Of a stretch of DNA of 64,000 bases, positions 33,757 to 42,782 are shown one piece after another (the stretch's first letter is position 1; each line of letters starts with the position of its first letter). The stretch spans positions 124,001-188,000 of the forward strand of contig JAQQTI010000001.1 in the NCBI GenBank assembly GCA_028561875.1, read 5' to 3'. The notes under the pieces are model-generated. The model searched no databases. It had not been told where the DNA came from and saw nothing but the letters and a program-made list of their open reading frames with translations. The position numbers were made by a program, and so were the translations under genes. This DNA comes from Methanomassiliicoccaceae archaeon COG_1. Lineage in GTDB: Archaea; Thermoplasmatota; Thermoplasmata; Methanomassiliicoccales; Methanomethylophilaceae.

Positions 33757-35690
33757 TGCCCGACGGGGCTGGGGACATGATCTGCGGCATAGAGATACAC
33801 CAGCAGCTCGACACGCACAAGCTGTTCTGCGAGTGCCGCAGCGAACTCTCCGAAGAGGGCCTCGGCGGAGTCTACCGTCGGCTCCGTCCCACCACGTCCG
33901 AGATGGGCGAGGTAGACCGCGCTGCGCTAGCACAGTTCGAGAGGGATTACGGCTACAGGTACCAATGCTCTCCCGGCCGCTCCTGTCTCGTGGAACTTGA
34001 CGAAGAGCCTCCGCACGAGGTTAACGCCGATGCCATGGAGACCGCGCTGATATTCTCTGAAATGCTCGGAGCGAGCGTCATCGACGAGGTGCAGTTCATG
34101 CGCAAGATTGTCGTGGATGGCTCGAACACCTCCGGGTTCCAGAGGACGTCGCTCGTCGCGGTCGATGGTTCCGTAGAAGCCCTAGGCAGGAAGATAGGCA
34201 TTCTCTCGGTCTGTCTCGAGGAAGACGCCTGCCGGAAGATCGACGTCAAAGACGGCGAGATCATCTGGAGGACCGACAGGCTGGGCATCCCGCTCATAGA
34301 GGTCGCTACCGCCCCGGACATGAAAACACCGGAAGAGGTCTACGAGGTCGCCCTCAAGATCGGCACCCTTCTCCGCGCCACCAAGCGCGTGAAGAGGGGC
34401 ATCGGCACCATCCGCGAGGACCTCAACATCTCGATTCCAGATGGTGCCCGCATCGAGATAAAGGGAGTGCAGGAGCTGAGGATGCTCCCCGATTTCGTAA
34501 GGAACGAGGTTGAGAGGCAGAGGATGCTGGTGAGGGTAAGGGACATACTCAGGTCTAGAGGCGTGCGGCCAGCCCCGCTAGACTTTGTCGACGCCACATC
34601 CGTTTTCAACGATTGCGAATCGAAGATCGTAAAGTCCGTGCTGCAGGATGGGGGGAAACTGCTCGCCGCAAGGCTTCCCGGCTTCGCTGGCGTGATGAAC
34701 GGCGACGGCAGAACACTCCGTCTCGGCGCGGAGATGGCGCAGTACGCAAGGACGGCCGGAGTGAAAGGCATATTCCACTCCGACGAGCTTCCTAGTTACG
34801 GCATCGACCAGAGGCACGTCAGCACTCTGAGGGAGCTTCTCGGCATGACTGGGGAGAACGACGCCTTCGTCATCTGCGCCGCGGGCCAGAACCAGGCGAC
34901 GGATGCCCTCGCCCTCGCCGTGAAGAGGGCCAACATGGCCCTCGACGGCGTCCCAGAGGAGACCCGCGATCCTCTGCCGGACGGTACTACGAGGTACTCC
35001 CGTCCGCTGCCTGGTGCAGCGAGGATGTATCCCGAAACCGATATCCCTCCGACGCCGATTACCAGGGAGAGGCTCAAGGGAATCCGGGCGAACCTGCCGG
35101 AGATGCCGGAGGCACTGCAGAAGAAGCTCGTGGAGGAGTACGGGCTCAACGAGCAGCAGGCACAGCAGATTGTCAGGCAGGGGCGCGAGGACATGTTCAT
35201 GAGCATCTCTGATGAGTTCGGCATGTCTTCCGTGGCGGCCGCCGTTTTCCAGAACGTCTTCCCGGAGCTTGAGCGCGAGGGCGTCGACCCCGACTCCGTC
35301 GCGTACGACGAACTTTACGCGGTGTTCGCCGCTCTCAGGGACGGGAAGTTCGCCAAGGAAGCCGTACCTGCGGTCATCAGGGAGGTCGCCAGCGGGTTCT
35401 CGGTCGACGCTGCCATGGAGAAGCTCGGCGTTTCCGCCGTCGGAGACGACGAAGCCGCCGAGATTATAGCGGGCATAGTGAAGGATAGGGAGGGGTTCGT
35501 CCGCTCCAAAGGCATGGCGTCCGTCGGACCGCTCATGGGTCCCGTGATGGGTGCTCTGAGGGGTAAGATTGACGGACAGAAGGCCAACGCCCTTCTCTCC
35601 GCCGAGATCGAGAAACTGCTCGGGCGAACTCTGCCTGAACTCCGAGTTCCTCTTCCGGCTCCTGCTCTGAATGGCGGTCTGCGAATTTGA
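33756..35690 (+). CDS. gatE: Glu-tRNA(Gln) amidotransferase subunit E
   Basis: GatE is the kinase/amidotransferase partner of GatD. The N-terminal MICGIEIHQQLDTHKLFCEC, the zinc-site cysteines, an AspRS-like insert region and the C-terminal YqeY-like tail (ALRGKIDGQKANALLSAEIE) are present. ATG 33756 is preferred because of GGAGGGAGGAG before it and the CGATG junction with gatD; ATG 33777 is the other option. The gene ends CTG-CGA-ATT-TGA: CGA at 35682-35684 may be the functional end (642 residues), with TGA two codons later. Confidence 0.93.
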   Translation: MPDGAGDMICGIEIHQQLDTHKLFCECRSELSEEGLGGVYRRLRPTTSEMGEVDRAALAQFERDYGYRYQCSPGRSCLVELDEEPPHEVNADAMETALIFSEMLGASVIDEVQFMRKIVVDGSNTSGFQRTSLVAVDGSVEALGRKIGILSVCLEEDACRKIDVKDGEIIWRTDRLGIPLIEVATAPDMKTPEEVYEVALKIGTLLRATKRVKRGIGTIREDLNISIPDGARIEIKGVQELRMLPDFVRNEVERQRMLVRVRDILRSRGVRPAPLDFVDATSVFNDCESKIVKSVLQDGGKLLAARLPGFAGVMNGDGRTLRLGAEMAQYARTAGVKGIFHSDELPSYGIDQRHVSTLRELLGMTGENDAFVICAAGQNQATDALALAVKRANMALDGVPEETRDPLPDGTTRYSRPLPGAARMYPETDIPPTPITRERLKGIRANLPEMPEALQKKLVEEYGLNEQQAQQIVRQGREDMFMSISDEFGMSSVAAAVFQNVFPELEREGVDPDSVAYDELYAVFAALRDGKFAKEAVPAVIREVASGFSVDAAMEKLGVSAVGDDEAAEIIAGIVKDREGFVRSKGMASVGPLMGPVMGALRGKIDGQKANALLSAEIEKLLGRTLPELRVPLPAPALNGGLRI

Positions 35691-35772
35691 ACAAGCAGAG
35701 GAGTCGTTCCCGCCTCCAGGGGAGCAGTGGATGAATTGGTCATGTCTCCGACTGTAGGGGCCGGCATAAGTT

Positions 35773-36246
35773 TCAGAGCCCGAGGCTCCCAACAAAACTC
35801 TTGGCGTCCGCCTTCGTGGCCCCGTTGAGGATCCTCGCTCCGACGAGGTCAAGGCCGTAATGATCTTTCAGGATATCGGCGGTTCCCTCGGACCTAGTGC
35901 CTCCGGAGGTGGCGAAGATGGCGACTTTCTTCCCCTTCAGGTCCCCATTGGCCTCGATGAAGGTCTGGACGATTCTGGGTGCGATGTACCACCACACCGG
36001 GTAGCCGATGATGATGGCGTCGTATCCAGAGGCGTCTATCGGCCTCTTCATCTCCGGGCGGCAGGATTCGTCGTCCTTCTCGGCGACGTTCCTGCTCAAG
36101 CTGTCCTTCCAATCCAGATCCTTCTCGGAATACGGCACCGCCGGCTCGATCCTGGCTATGTCCGCTCCCGCGGCCTCTGCCACCATCTCTGCAACTCTCT
36201 CCGTGACGCCGGAGGCCGAGAAATATGCAACCAGCACCTTGCTCAT
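35773..36246 (-). CDS. Flavodoxin-family protein
   Basis: The 157-residue protein has the FMN phosphate loop VAYFSASGVTERVAEMVA, then YDAIIIGYPVWWYIAPRIVQ and a VAIFATSGGTRSEG loop, typical of flavodoxin-like FMN proteins. ATG 36246 gives the standard N-terminus MSKVLVAYFSAS. It could act as a low-potential electron carrier or a small reductase. It ends with TGA. No operon partners are obvious. Confidence 0.85.
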   Translation of the reverse strand: MSKVLVAYFSASGVTERVAEMVAEAAGADIARIEPAVPYSEKDLDWKDSLSRNVAEKDDESCRPEMKRPIDASGYDAIIIGYPVWWYIAPRIVQTFIEANGDLKGKKVAIFATSGGTRSEGTADILKDHYGLDLVGARILNGATKADAKSFVGSLGL

Positions 36247-36353
36247 GCTATCTCTTAAATCAGGCATCTTCCTCCTGCGCTATATATTCCGAGGTTACTC
36301 TGATGATAGTTACGCAGTGTAACTTAATGTACATCCGCTTGATGAACCAGCGC

Positions 36354-36920
36354 TCGGAAAGATATCTCCAGAACGCTGAGCCTCTCGAAGAACATGGGGA
36401 GCTTGGCGAGCGTTCTCACCGAGTACGGTGCCAGGATCTCCCGGAGTCCTTTACGGTCCATCAGCGAAGACGTCACCACGACCACCCTTCCGCCTGGCAG
36501 CAGGTGTTTCGGCGCCCCGTCTAGGAGGCGGGGCAGTGGGCCCAGGCCGTCCGGTCCGCCGGACCACGCCCTCGCAAGCCCCTCCCCCTCTTCTACTGGC
36601 AGGTAAGGCAGGTTGAACAGGATGAGGTCGAACCTCCCCTCAACGTTCGAATAGACGTCGGTTTCGACGGCTTCCAGCACCGCCCCGTTTGCCGCCGCGT
36701 TCATCCTCGTAAGTGCGACCGCCCGGGGGTTCACGTCGCCGCAGACAACCTCCGCTCCGGCGAGGGCGCAGTGGATCGAGACCACCCCAGACCCGCAACC
36801 GATTTCGAGGACCCTCTCGCCCCTCCGCACGTCCAGCGCGTCAATCAGCAGCTCGCTGTCCTCCGAGGGAGGGTACACATCACAGTCGCTCGCGATGGAA
36901 AGGCCGGAGCGGTATTGCAT
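36354..36920 (-). CDS. HemK/PrmC-like class I SAM methyltransferase (HemK2-type)
   Basis: The SAM-binding motif VLEIGCGSGVVSIHCALAGA, acidic loop VVCGDVNPRAV and the glutamine-methyltransferase motif FNLPYLPVEEGEG (NLPY, NPPY-type) place it with the archaeal HemK2/Mtq2 group, which methylates aRF1 on its GGQ loop. It ends FFERLSVLEISF followed by CGA (36354-36356), 188 residues. Conventional reading adds ten residues to a TAA at 36324. A release-factor methyltransferase is of interest beside the CGA-stop pattern, but the substrate is inferred from family only. Confidence 0.85.
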
Positions 36921-36977
36921 GAGGGGTTAACCGGTTGCAAACATAACGGTTTTCTTGCCGAATGCCCATGGGGAGGC

Positions 36978-37565
36978 ATGAACGGGGTAGACGTCCTTCT
37001 CATCGGCGGCCTGGAGCGTCGGCCCGACGGCTCCGTGGACCCGGAGGCGACGTTCTCCACTTCGACCCTGGTGTCCGCCAGGGGAAAGAAGATACTGGTG
37101 GACACCAGCGCATCCTTCGTGAGGGCCTCTCTTGAGGATGCCTTCCGGGACGTCAAGAGATGTCGCCCGGAGGATGTGGAAATCGTAGTGCTGACACATG
37201 CTCACCCGGACCACACCGGCAACCTTGCTCTGTTCCCGGACGCGGAGGTCTACGTCCACGCCGGGGAGGCGCCGGTCCCGGGCGCTGTAATAGTGGAGGA
37301 GGACGGGGAGATCGTCCCCGGAGTGGAACTGATCCACACCCCAGGCCACACGGCGGGGTCCATGACGGTCCTTGTGAGGGGCGTGAATACCGTCGCGATA
37401 GCCGGCGACGCCATACCTCTCAGGGCGAACTACGCCGAGGGGAAGCCCCCGGCGCTGAACATCGACTTTGCCCTCGCCATGGAGAGCATGCGGAGGATCG
37501 CCTCCCTTGCCGATGTCATCATCCCGGGGCATGACCGCCCCTTCGCCGTCCGCGGCGACGGGTAA
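36978..37565 (+). CDS. MBL-fold metallo-hydrolase
   Basis: A 195-residue metallo-beta-lactamase fold protein. Metal site LTHAHPDHTGNLALF (HxHxDH), a later HTPGHTAGSMTVLVRG, AIAGDAIPLRANYA and the final IIPGHDRPF provide the expected His/Asp ligands. It resembles MBLAC1-like hydrolases. ATG 36978 follows a GGGAGG ribosome site; the open frame upstream overlaps the divergent methyltransferase and is not used. It ends with TAA. Confidence 0.85.
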   Translation: MNGVDVLLIGGLERRPDGSVDPEATFSTSTLVSARGKKILVDTSASFVRASLEDAFRDVKRCRPEDVEIVVLTHAHPDHTGNLALFPDAEVYVHAGEAPVPGAVIVEEDGEIVPGVELIHTPGHTAGSMTVLVRGVNTVAIAGDAIPLRANYAEGKPPALNIDFALAMESMRRIASLADVIIPGHDRPFAVRGDG

Positions 37566-37596
37566 TCTTTAAAGCCACGCGGGCATGGGAGTACGC

Positions 37597-38274
37597 ATGG
37601 AAGGAGATGTGCCGGAAGCAATCCTCTGCGAGTGCCCCGACTGCGAGGACGTCACCGAGCACGCCATATTGAAGGGCAGGTTCGGTAACTCGAACATCAC
37701 CGGCACATTCCGCTGCAGGGCGTGCGGCCGGGTCTTCACCGGTACAATCAGGCTTCCTCGGAATGTCCCCGTGAAGGTGTTCATCTCCGACGGAGACGTC
37801 ACGCATAACACGCATACCATTCTGAGGGAGGATGAGATCGTCTCCGTCGGGGACGAGTTCGACCTCGAGGACGGCAGGCACGTGAAAGTCACCTACGTGG
37901 AGCGCACCGACGGCTCCCGGAGGCAGAGCGTACAGGCGCCGGAGATCTCCGCCCTCTGGGTGGTGTCCTTCGGTGCCCTCCGCGTGAAGGTCTCCGTGAA
38001 CGACTGCAGGCGCACCTACCCGATGTACGTCGAGGCCGAGCCCGACGACGAGTTCACCGTCGGGATGGTCATGCACTTCGACAGGTGGGACGCCGTCATC
38101 CACGCCATAAAGACCCGCAACAGGCTGATCAGGAAGGGCACGGCGGAGGCGCGGGACGTCGTTCGCATCTACGGGAAGAAGCTCAGAGGCAACGCCAAGC
38201 CCGGTGTCCTGGACGAGGGGGAGTCGTTAAACGAGTCCCTCTATGACGACGCGATGGACCTCGACGAGGCGCGA
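37597..38274 (+). CDS. HVO_0476-family zinc-finger protein
   Basis: N-terminal zinc ribbon CECPDCEDVTEH...CRACGRVFTG (two CxxC pairs), then two OB/beta-like domains including SVGDEFDLEDGRHVKVTYVE and GMVMHFDRWDAVIHAIKTRN. This matches the archaeal HVO_0476 family of unknown role. ATG 37597 lies about 25 bp after the TATA-like TCTTTAAAG (37566-37574); ATG 37585 is in frame. The protein ends AMDLDEA followed by CGA at 38272-38274 (225 residues), directly abutting the convergent HAD stop at 38275. Conventional reading runs 339 bp antisense through the HAD gene to 38613. Confidence 0.8.
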
Positions 38275-38946
38275 TCAGGGGGGCCTGCACTTCTCTTCGG
38301 GGAGGAGGTGCTCGAGCACGTCGGAGATGTTTTCCGAGCGCACGACATGGGTGGCAGCCTCTTCCGTGTAGGGGTCGGAAGGGTTGAAGGCCACGGATGT
38401 TCCGCTGCATTCGAACATGGGTATGTCCGTGAACGAATTACCTATCGAGGCGGTTCTCTCCTTGGAAGCCCCGTACCTCTCCATGAACATGCGGACGGTT
38501 TTGCCCTTGTCCTTAAGGTCGACGACCTCGACGCCTTCGCCAGTGAGGTAGCCCTCCGCATCGGTCTCGATGTGGTCGGCGGCGACGTCATCGAAGCCGT
38601 ACTCGCCCGCTAGCATCCTCGCCGCGAGGTCGATGCCGCCGCTGACAATCACGCATTTTGCGCCGCCCTCCTGCAGGGCGGCGACGGTCTCCTGTATGCC
38701 GCCTGTGAGAGGCATGGTGCGGAACCAACGTACGAGGTCCCTTTCATTTATGTCAGGCTTGACGCCCTTCCATATGGCTATGTCGCGACGCATGAACTCC
38801 TTCTCGTCGATTTCCTGGTTGATGTAGGCCCAGTAGGCCTCCTCGTCGTCGACGCCGAGGACGTTGTGTATCCATGCCCACGAGCTTCTGACCTTGGTGA
38901 GGACGCCGTCCATATCGAAGCAGACGAGGTCGAATCCGCCGCTCAT
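38275..38946 (-). CDS. HAD-family phosphatase (phosphoserine phosphatase-like)
   Basis: HAD motif I is LVCFDMDGVLTKVRS (DxDx), motif II KCVIVSGGIDLAARMLAGEY, motif III Lys in DLKDKGKTVRMFM, and motif IV SIGNSFTDIPMFE. The cap region between motifs I and II resembles SerB-like phosphatases. The substrate could be phosphoserine or another small phosphomonoester. The gene is 223 residues and ends with TGA. All Arg codons in the stretches I read are non-CGA. Confidence 0.85.
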   Translation of the reverse strand: MSGGFDLVCFDMDGVLTKVRSSWAWIHNVLGVDDEEAYWAYINQEIDEKEFMRRDIAIWKGVKPDINERDLVRWFRTMPLTGGIQETVAALQEGGAKCVIVSGGIDLAARMLAGEYGFDDVAADHIETDAEGYLTGEGVEVVDLKDKGKTVRMFMERYGASKERTASIGNSFTDIPMFECSGTSVAFNPSDPYTEEAATHVVRSENISDVLEHLLPEEKCRPP

Positions 38947-39228
38947 GGGCCGTGGAACGGGGAATTCATAGATTATCCTGCCGTCCCCTTAGCCTCACGG
39001 GATTGTACGACACGGCCGGTTTAGTCCTGGTCCCTACTGCATAATGGAATCCCATCGTACAAATGCGCCCGTCGGCGGTCTGCTCACGGGCCGCACGACC
39101 TTCATGTTCCCGAAGAAACTCGTCTGTGACGGAGGCAATCGCGAACTGAGGGATCGGCCGCATGGGCCGCAGCGGCACCCGTGGGCCCTCCGAATACGTT
39201 AAAACGGAGGGGAAGCATCCGAGGCATC
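38947..39228. other. Intergenic region with TATA-like element
   Basis: No convincing gene. A 70-codon minus frame (38966-39178) has no recognisable features. CGTTAAAAC near 39198-39206 lies about 25 bp before the TraB ATG and is its likely promoter. Confidence 0.4.
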
Positions 39229-39942
39229 ATGCTGACGATAATCGGGACCGGGCACGTGTTCGATATAGCCGACCCGATAGCGTTCATAACCAAGCACAGC
39301 TGGCCAAACGCGGTGTGCGTCGAATTGGACAGGCTGCGCTACGATGCCATAACCGGTAACCGTGAGGCGGTGGAGGAGGCGCTCACCGAGAGCGGAGAGG
39401 AGGATTCTCCCATGTACAAGCGCAGCGCCGAGTACCAGAGGAGGATATCCTCCGACAACGATGTTCAGCCCGGGGCGGACATGGCGGCGGCCATCGCCGT
39501 CGCGGAGGAGCTCAAGGCGGAGGTGTTCTGCATCGACAGGGACGCCCGCGAGGCGATGGCAAGGATGTGGCGGGAAATGTCGCGCAAGGAGAGGCTCCGC
39601 TACCGCCTCTCCCAGTTCTCGGACCGGGTCGGCGGGTCGCGCAAGGTCGTCCGGACGCAGAAACGGTACTCCGGCAACGAGGAGGCGTACCTGAGGAGTA
39701 TGCGCCGGCGGTACCCCACCCTCGTAAGGGTACTCATCGACGAGCGCAACGAGCACATGGCAGGGGAGATCTCCAGGGTGTGTCAGACCCACGAGCGTGT
39801 CGTGGCGGTCATGGGCGACGGGCACGTCGGCGGGATCGTCACGCTGCTTCCCGAAATAGATAAAAGAGTGGTCAGGCTGGCCGACCTCACGGACCCCGAG
39901 AGGCTCAAGAGGGTCAAGGGCCAGATATGGGACGGTGAACGA
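39229..39942 (+). CDS. TraB/GumN-family protein
   Basis: The start MLTIIGTGHVFDIADPI carries the GTGHV motif of TraB (PrgY) proteins, followed by AVCVELDRLRYDAI and, near the end, RVVAVMGDGHVGGIVTLLPE, the second GxxH motif. The fold may be a metal-dependent peptidase; function in archaea is unknown. The protein ends QIWDGE followed by CGA (39940-39942), one base before the thyX ATG. In the standard code the frame runs on 312 bp into thyX to 40254 with unlike-protein, Arg-rich sequence. Confidence 0.82.
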
Positions 39943-39943
39943 G

Positions 39944-40606
39944 ATGAAGGTAACCCTGCTCGCCTGCACGCCCGACGCCGACAGGATATGCGCCGTGGCC
40001 GCCCGCTCATGCTACTCGGAGAGGGGCGCCTCCGAGATGATGGGAAGCATCGAACCGGAGAAGGCGCTGCCACGCGTGATAGCGATGGGGCACCTATCGG
40101 TCGTCGAACACGCCGCGTTCACGTTCTCCGTGGAAGGCGCCTCTCGCTCTCTCACCCATCAGCTCGTGAGGCACCGCATCGCATCTTTCTCGCAGCAGAG
40201 CCAGCGCTACGTCTCTATGGAGGGCGCGGGTTTTGTGATCCCACACACCGTTGAGGCCGATTCCGAGGCGGAGGGTTTGTACAAGGAGACGATGGAACGG
40301 ATATGGGCCGCATATGCCAGGCTCGTGGAATTGGGGGTTCCCAACGAGGATGCCAGGTACGTGCTCCCCAACGGGTGCACCACCAACATCACAATCACCA
40401 TGAATGCCAGGGAGCTTCTCCACTTCTTTTCGCTGCGCTGTTGCAGCCGCGCCCAATGGGAGATCAGGGAGATGGCCTGCCAGATGCTGGAACTCTGCCG
40501 TAAGGTATCGCCGCTCATTTTCAAGGACGCCGGCCCGGCATGCGTCCGCGGGCCCTGTCCCGAAGGCGAGAAGTCCTGCGGGAGGCCTTGGACGAAGGCC
40601 GACTGA
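39944..40606 (+). CDS. thyX: Flavin-dependent thymidylate synthase
   Basis: ThyX converts dUMP to dTMP with FAD, NADPH and methylene-THF. The signature RHRIASFSQQSQRY (RHRxxSxxxxSxRY) is present, as are the N-terminal RSCYSERGASEMM and NGCTTNITITMNARELLHFF. The 220-residue length is normal. ATG 39944 is one base after the CGA end of traB; GTG 39935 is in frame upstream. Ends TGA. Confidence 0.93.
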   Translation: MKVTLLACTPDADRICAVAARSCYSERGASEMMGSIEPEKALPRVIAMGHLSVVEHAAFTFSVEGASRSLTHQLVRHRIASFSQQSQRYVSMEGAGFVIPHTVEADSEAEGLYKETMERIWAAYARLVELGVPNEDARYVLPNGCTTNITITMNARELLHFFSLRCCSRAQWEIREMACQMLELCRKVSPLIFKDAGPACVRGPCPEGEKSCGRPWTKAD

Positions 40607-40618
40607 ACGCTCTGTTAG

Positions 40619-40628
40619 TTTTAAATAG
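40619..40628 (+). promoter_or_regulatory. TATA box of rps17e
   Basis: TTTTAAATAG is about 36-45 bp before the ATG at 40664. Confidence 0.5.
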
Positions 40629-40663
40629 AGCCTATCTATAGTCGCCAGTACTCGGTGAAAGAT

Positions 40664-40855
40664 ATGGGAAGAATCAGACCCACCTACATAAAGAGAGTGT
40701 CCCTCGAGCTGATCAGCAGGTACCCTCAGGCTTTCAACAGGGACTTCGATAACAACAAGCAGATGGTATCTCAGCTTGCCGACGTCTCCACCGCCTCCAT
40801 GAGGAACAAGGTCGCGGGATACGTAACCCGCTACATGTCTCGCCCCGAGGCATGA
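40664..40855 (+). CDS. 30S ribosomal protein S17e
   Basis: The 63-residue protein MGRIRPTYIKRVSLELISRY, followed by FNRDFDNNKQMVSQLADVST and RNKVAGYVTRYMSR, is the archaeal S17e. ATG 40664 is the family start; an upstream ATG adds three residues. Ends TGA. Confidence 0.93.
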   Translation: MGRIRPTYIKRVSLELISRYPQAFNRDFDNNKQMVSQLADVSTASMRNKVAGYVTRYMSRPEA

Positions 40856-40902
40856 GTCAAACCGTTTACCGTTCCGAAAGGGAGGGGCCGCGCACACATC
40901 AC

Positions 40903-40979
40903 GGGCGTATGGGGTAGCTTGGATATCCTGGAGGCTTGCGGAGCCTTAGACTTGGGTTCGAATCCCAGTACGCCCGCCA
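40903..40979 (+). tRNA. tRNA-Arg (GCG)
   Basis: GGGCGTA pairs with TACGCCC, then G73 and encoded CCA. The anticodon loop TTGCGGA gives GCG, which reads CGC and CGU. The variable loop is four nt. The T-arm is TTGGGTTCGAATCCCAG. Confidence 0.93.
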
Positions 40980-41001
40980 TCCTGGTATCTGGTCGCGTTC
41001 T

Positions 41002-41035
41002 CAATGACGGCGAATCCGGCGTCATTGGCGTTTTT
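41002..41035 (+). terminator. Inverted repeat with T-run after tRNA-Arg
   Basis: CAATGACG and CGTCATTG form an eight-pair stem around a ten-base loop, followed by GCG and five T. It ends about 25 bp after the tRNA and could be a terminator or the edge of the inserted element downstream. Confidence 0.45.
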
Positions 41036-41291
41036 GGACTGACCTGATCTTTGTTCACTGTTACATCATCCAACGATGCTCATTTTCTCCAGGAGTCCAT
41101 TTTTCTCCATCCCGACCTCGCCACCAATAGCAATCGAAAACTGAGTTTTTACCTCCAGACCGAAAGCAAAAAGCGTCCCGTCTGGGTGTTCTGATTGTGC
41201 AAAATAAAATCCTATCGACCGGGACGGAACTCCCCAGTCCCAACGAGAATATGTCAGTTCCGGCGGGTTTGGTCAGGACCGTGGAGTACCT

Positions 41292-42421
41292 ATGAGCAGG
41301 ATTATCGTGGCGGTGTGCATGCACATCCAGATGGGGAGCAATTCCATGAGCAGATGCTCCAATCGGTTCAAGGATCCCAATGTGAGGAAGGAGATGGGGC
41401 TGGAGGAGGGCCTATCACAGAGGACCATCAACCGTGCCGTTTCTCTGATTGGGATCGCAGCGACGAGATCGTAGTGAAGCTGTGGGAAGGTTTGGATTCG
41501 AGGTACCGTTTCGAGAACACGGTTGTGAACATCGACGGTTCCGCGGTCGCGGTGAACGGCCCCGAGGCGGAGCTCGGGGCCGTGGATTATCCCAGGGATT
41601 TCAGGGACTGGAGCAGGAAGCAGGTGGAGTTCCTCACGGCTGAACTCCAAAGATCGAAGATACCGTTCTTCATGCGTGTGTACAGAGGGAACACGTCGGA
41701 TCCGGAGCAATATCGTGATGCTCTTCCGGACATCTTCTCCATGATCAGGGAAGGATCATGGATCATCGTGGACAACGGAGGGGCATCAGGGGACATACGG
41801 GATTCCACAGTGAAGGCGGGCCACAGATATCTCACAAGGGTGAAGATGAACGCATCGGATGACCTCAGGATGAAGGAAAATGCGGATGAATGGGAATACG
41901 TGGAGGACGGGGTATGCTGCCTGAGGCACGCCTTCGATTCGTCGGGCAGGACGACGTACCTGTTCTTCTCTGATGATAATTGGCTGCGCTCATATCATTC
42001 GGCGGAACGGAGCTTCGACCGCATGGTCGAAGCCGTGAGGTCATATGAGGACGAGCATTTCCGGAAATCGGATTTCGTGACGGTCAAGAGGAACGTCCTC
42101 GCGGATGTTGAGATCAAGGTCTCGCTGCGGACCAGGTCCGGCTTCGATGAATCCGAACGCGAAGGCATAATCAGGGAGATCATAGGGTCCCGTGCGGGAA
42201 TTTTCAAACTGGAATCCTCGGAGCAATTGACGCCATCGGAAGCGTTGGATAAGTACCGTGCAAGGGCCACCGTGGAGCATCTGATCCATTCTTTGAAAAG
42301 AGTAACTGGCATCAAACCGCTGAGGGTATGGAGCGAATCATCGATCCGCGGATCGATGATTCTGGCCTTGCTCTCGGAGACCGCCATCGCTATGGCGAGA
42401 TACGAGATGAAAGGTACCTAA
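41292..42421 (+). pseudogene. Frameshifted, 5'-truncated IS4/IS1634-like transposase
   Basis: The N-terminal piece (MSRIIVAVCMHIQMGSNSMS ... QRTINRAVSLIG) ends in a frameshift near 41455; the adjacent frame continues as SDEIVVKLWEGLDSRYRF. The DDE core follows: VVNIDGSAV, PFFMRVYRGNTSDPEQYRD, SWIIVDNGGASGD and the E-helix YRARATVEHLIHSLKRVTGI. The length and motifs fit the IS1634/IS4 type, but the usual N-terminus is missing and I cannot see clear terminal inverted repeats. Ends TAA. Codons are more AT-rich than neighbours, as expected for an acquired element. Confidence 0.7.
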
Positions 42422-42782
42422 AAGACGATTATGGAAAGGGGACGGACGAAGGATGTGGTGGAGAAACCCAACACGGAATCCATCGTTTGGTCACTAGGTC
42501 ATCTGACACTTACGAGGATGATCGTATGAGGTCGCATGTCCCCTTAGGGGGAGGGGAATATGTGGTGTGAAGTCTGTGACCAAATGGAGCGGGTCGAAGG
42601 CGGCGGTCACCGAATAGCATGCGGCGACTCGGCGAGTGATTCGTGCCCTCAGGTACAGCACCTCCTCGCGGGTGCCATGGGGTACAGATATAACAAAAGT
42701 GCAGATGACCAAAGGCTCACAAAATCTCTGTCTCTCATCGCTGGATTTGTTCTCCGAAGACGAGGAACGCGCAAGTCTCGGC
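42422..42782. other. Intergenic flank of the IS remnant
   Basis: 361 bp without a convincing gene. There are scattered short palindromes, for example CCCCTTAGGGGGAGGGG near 42541. I see no terminal repeat matching the other side of the transposase. Confidence 0.4.

Noticed and set aside
38966-39178. 70-codon minus-strand ORF between HAD and traB
   Set aside because: No recognisable domain, no ribosome site, and it covers the likely traB promoter.
41002-41035. CRISPR repeat or integrase attachment site
   Set aside because: There is a single inverted repeat with no repeated units, spacers, cas genes or integrase. No CRISPR array was seen anywhere in the window.
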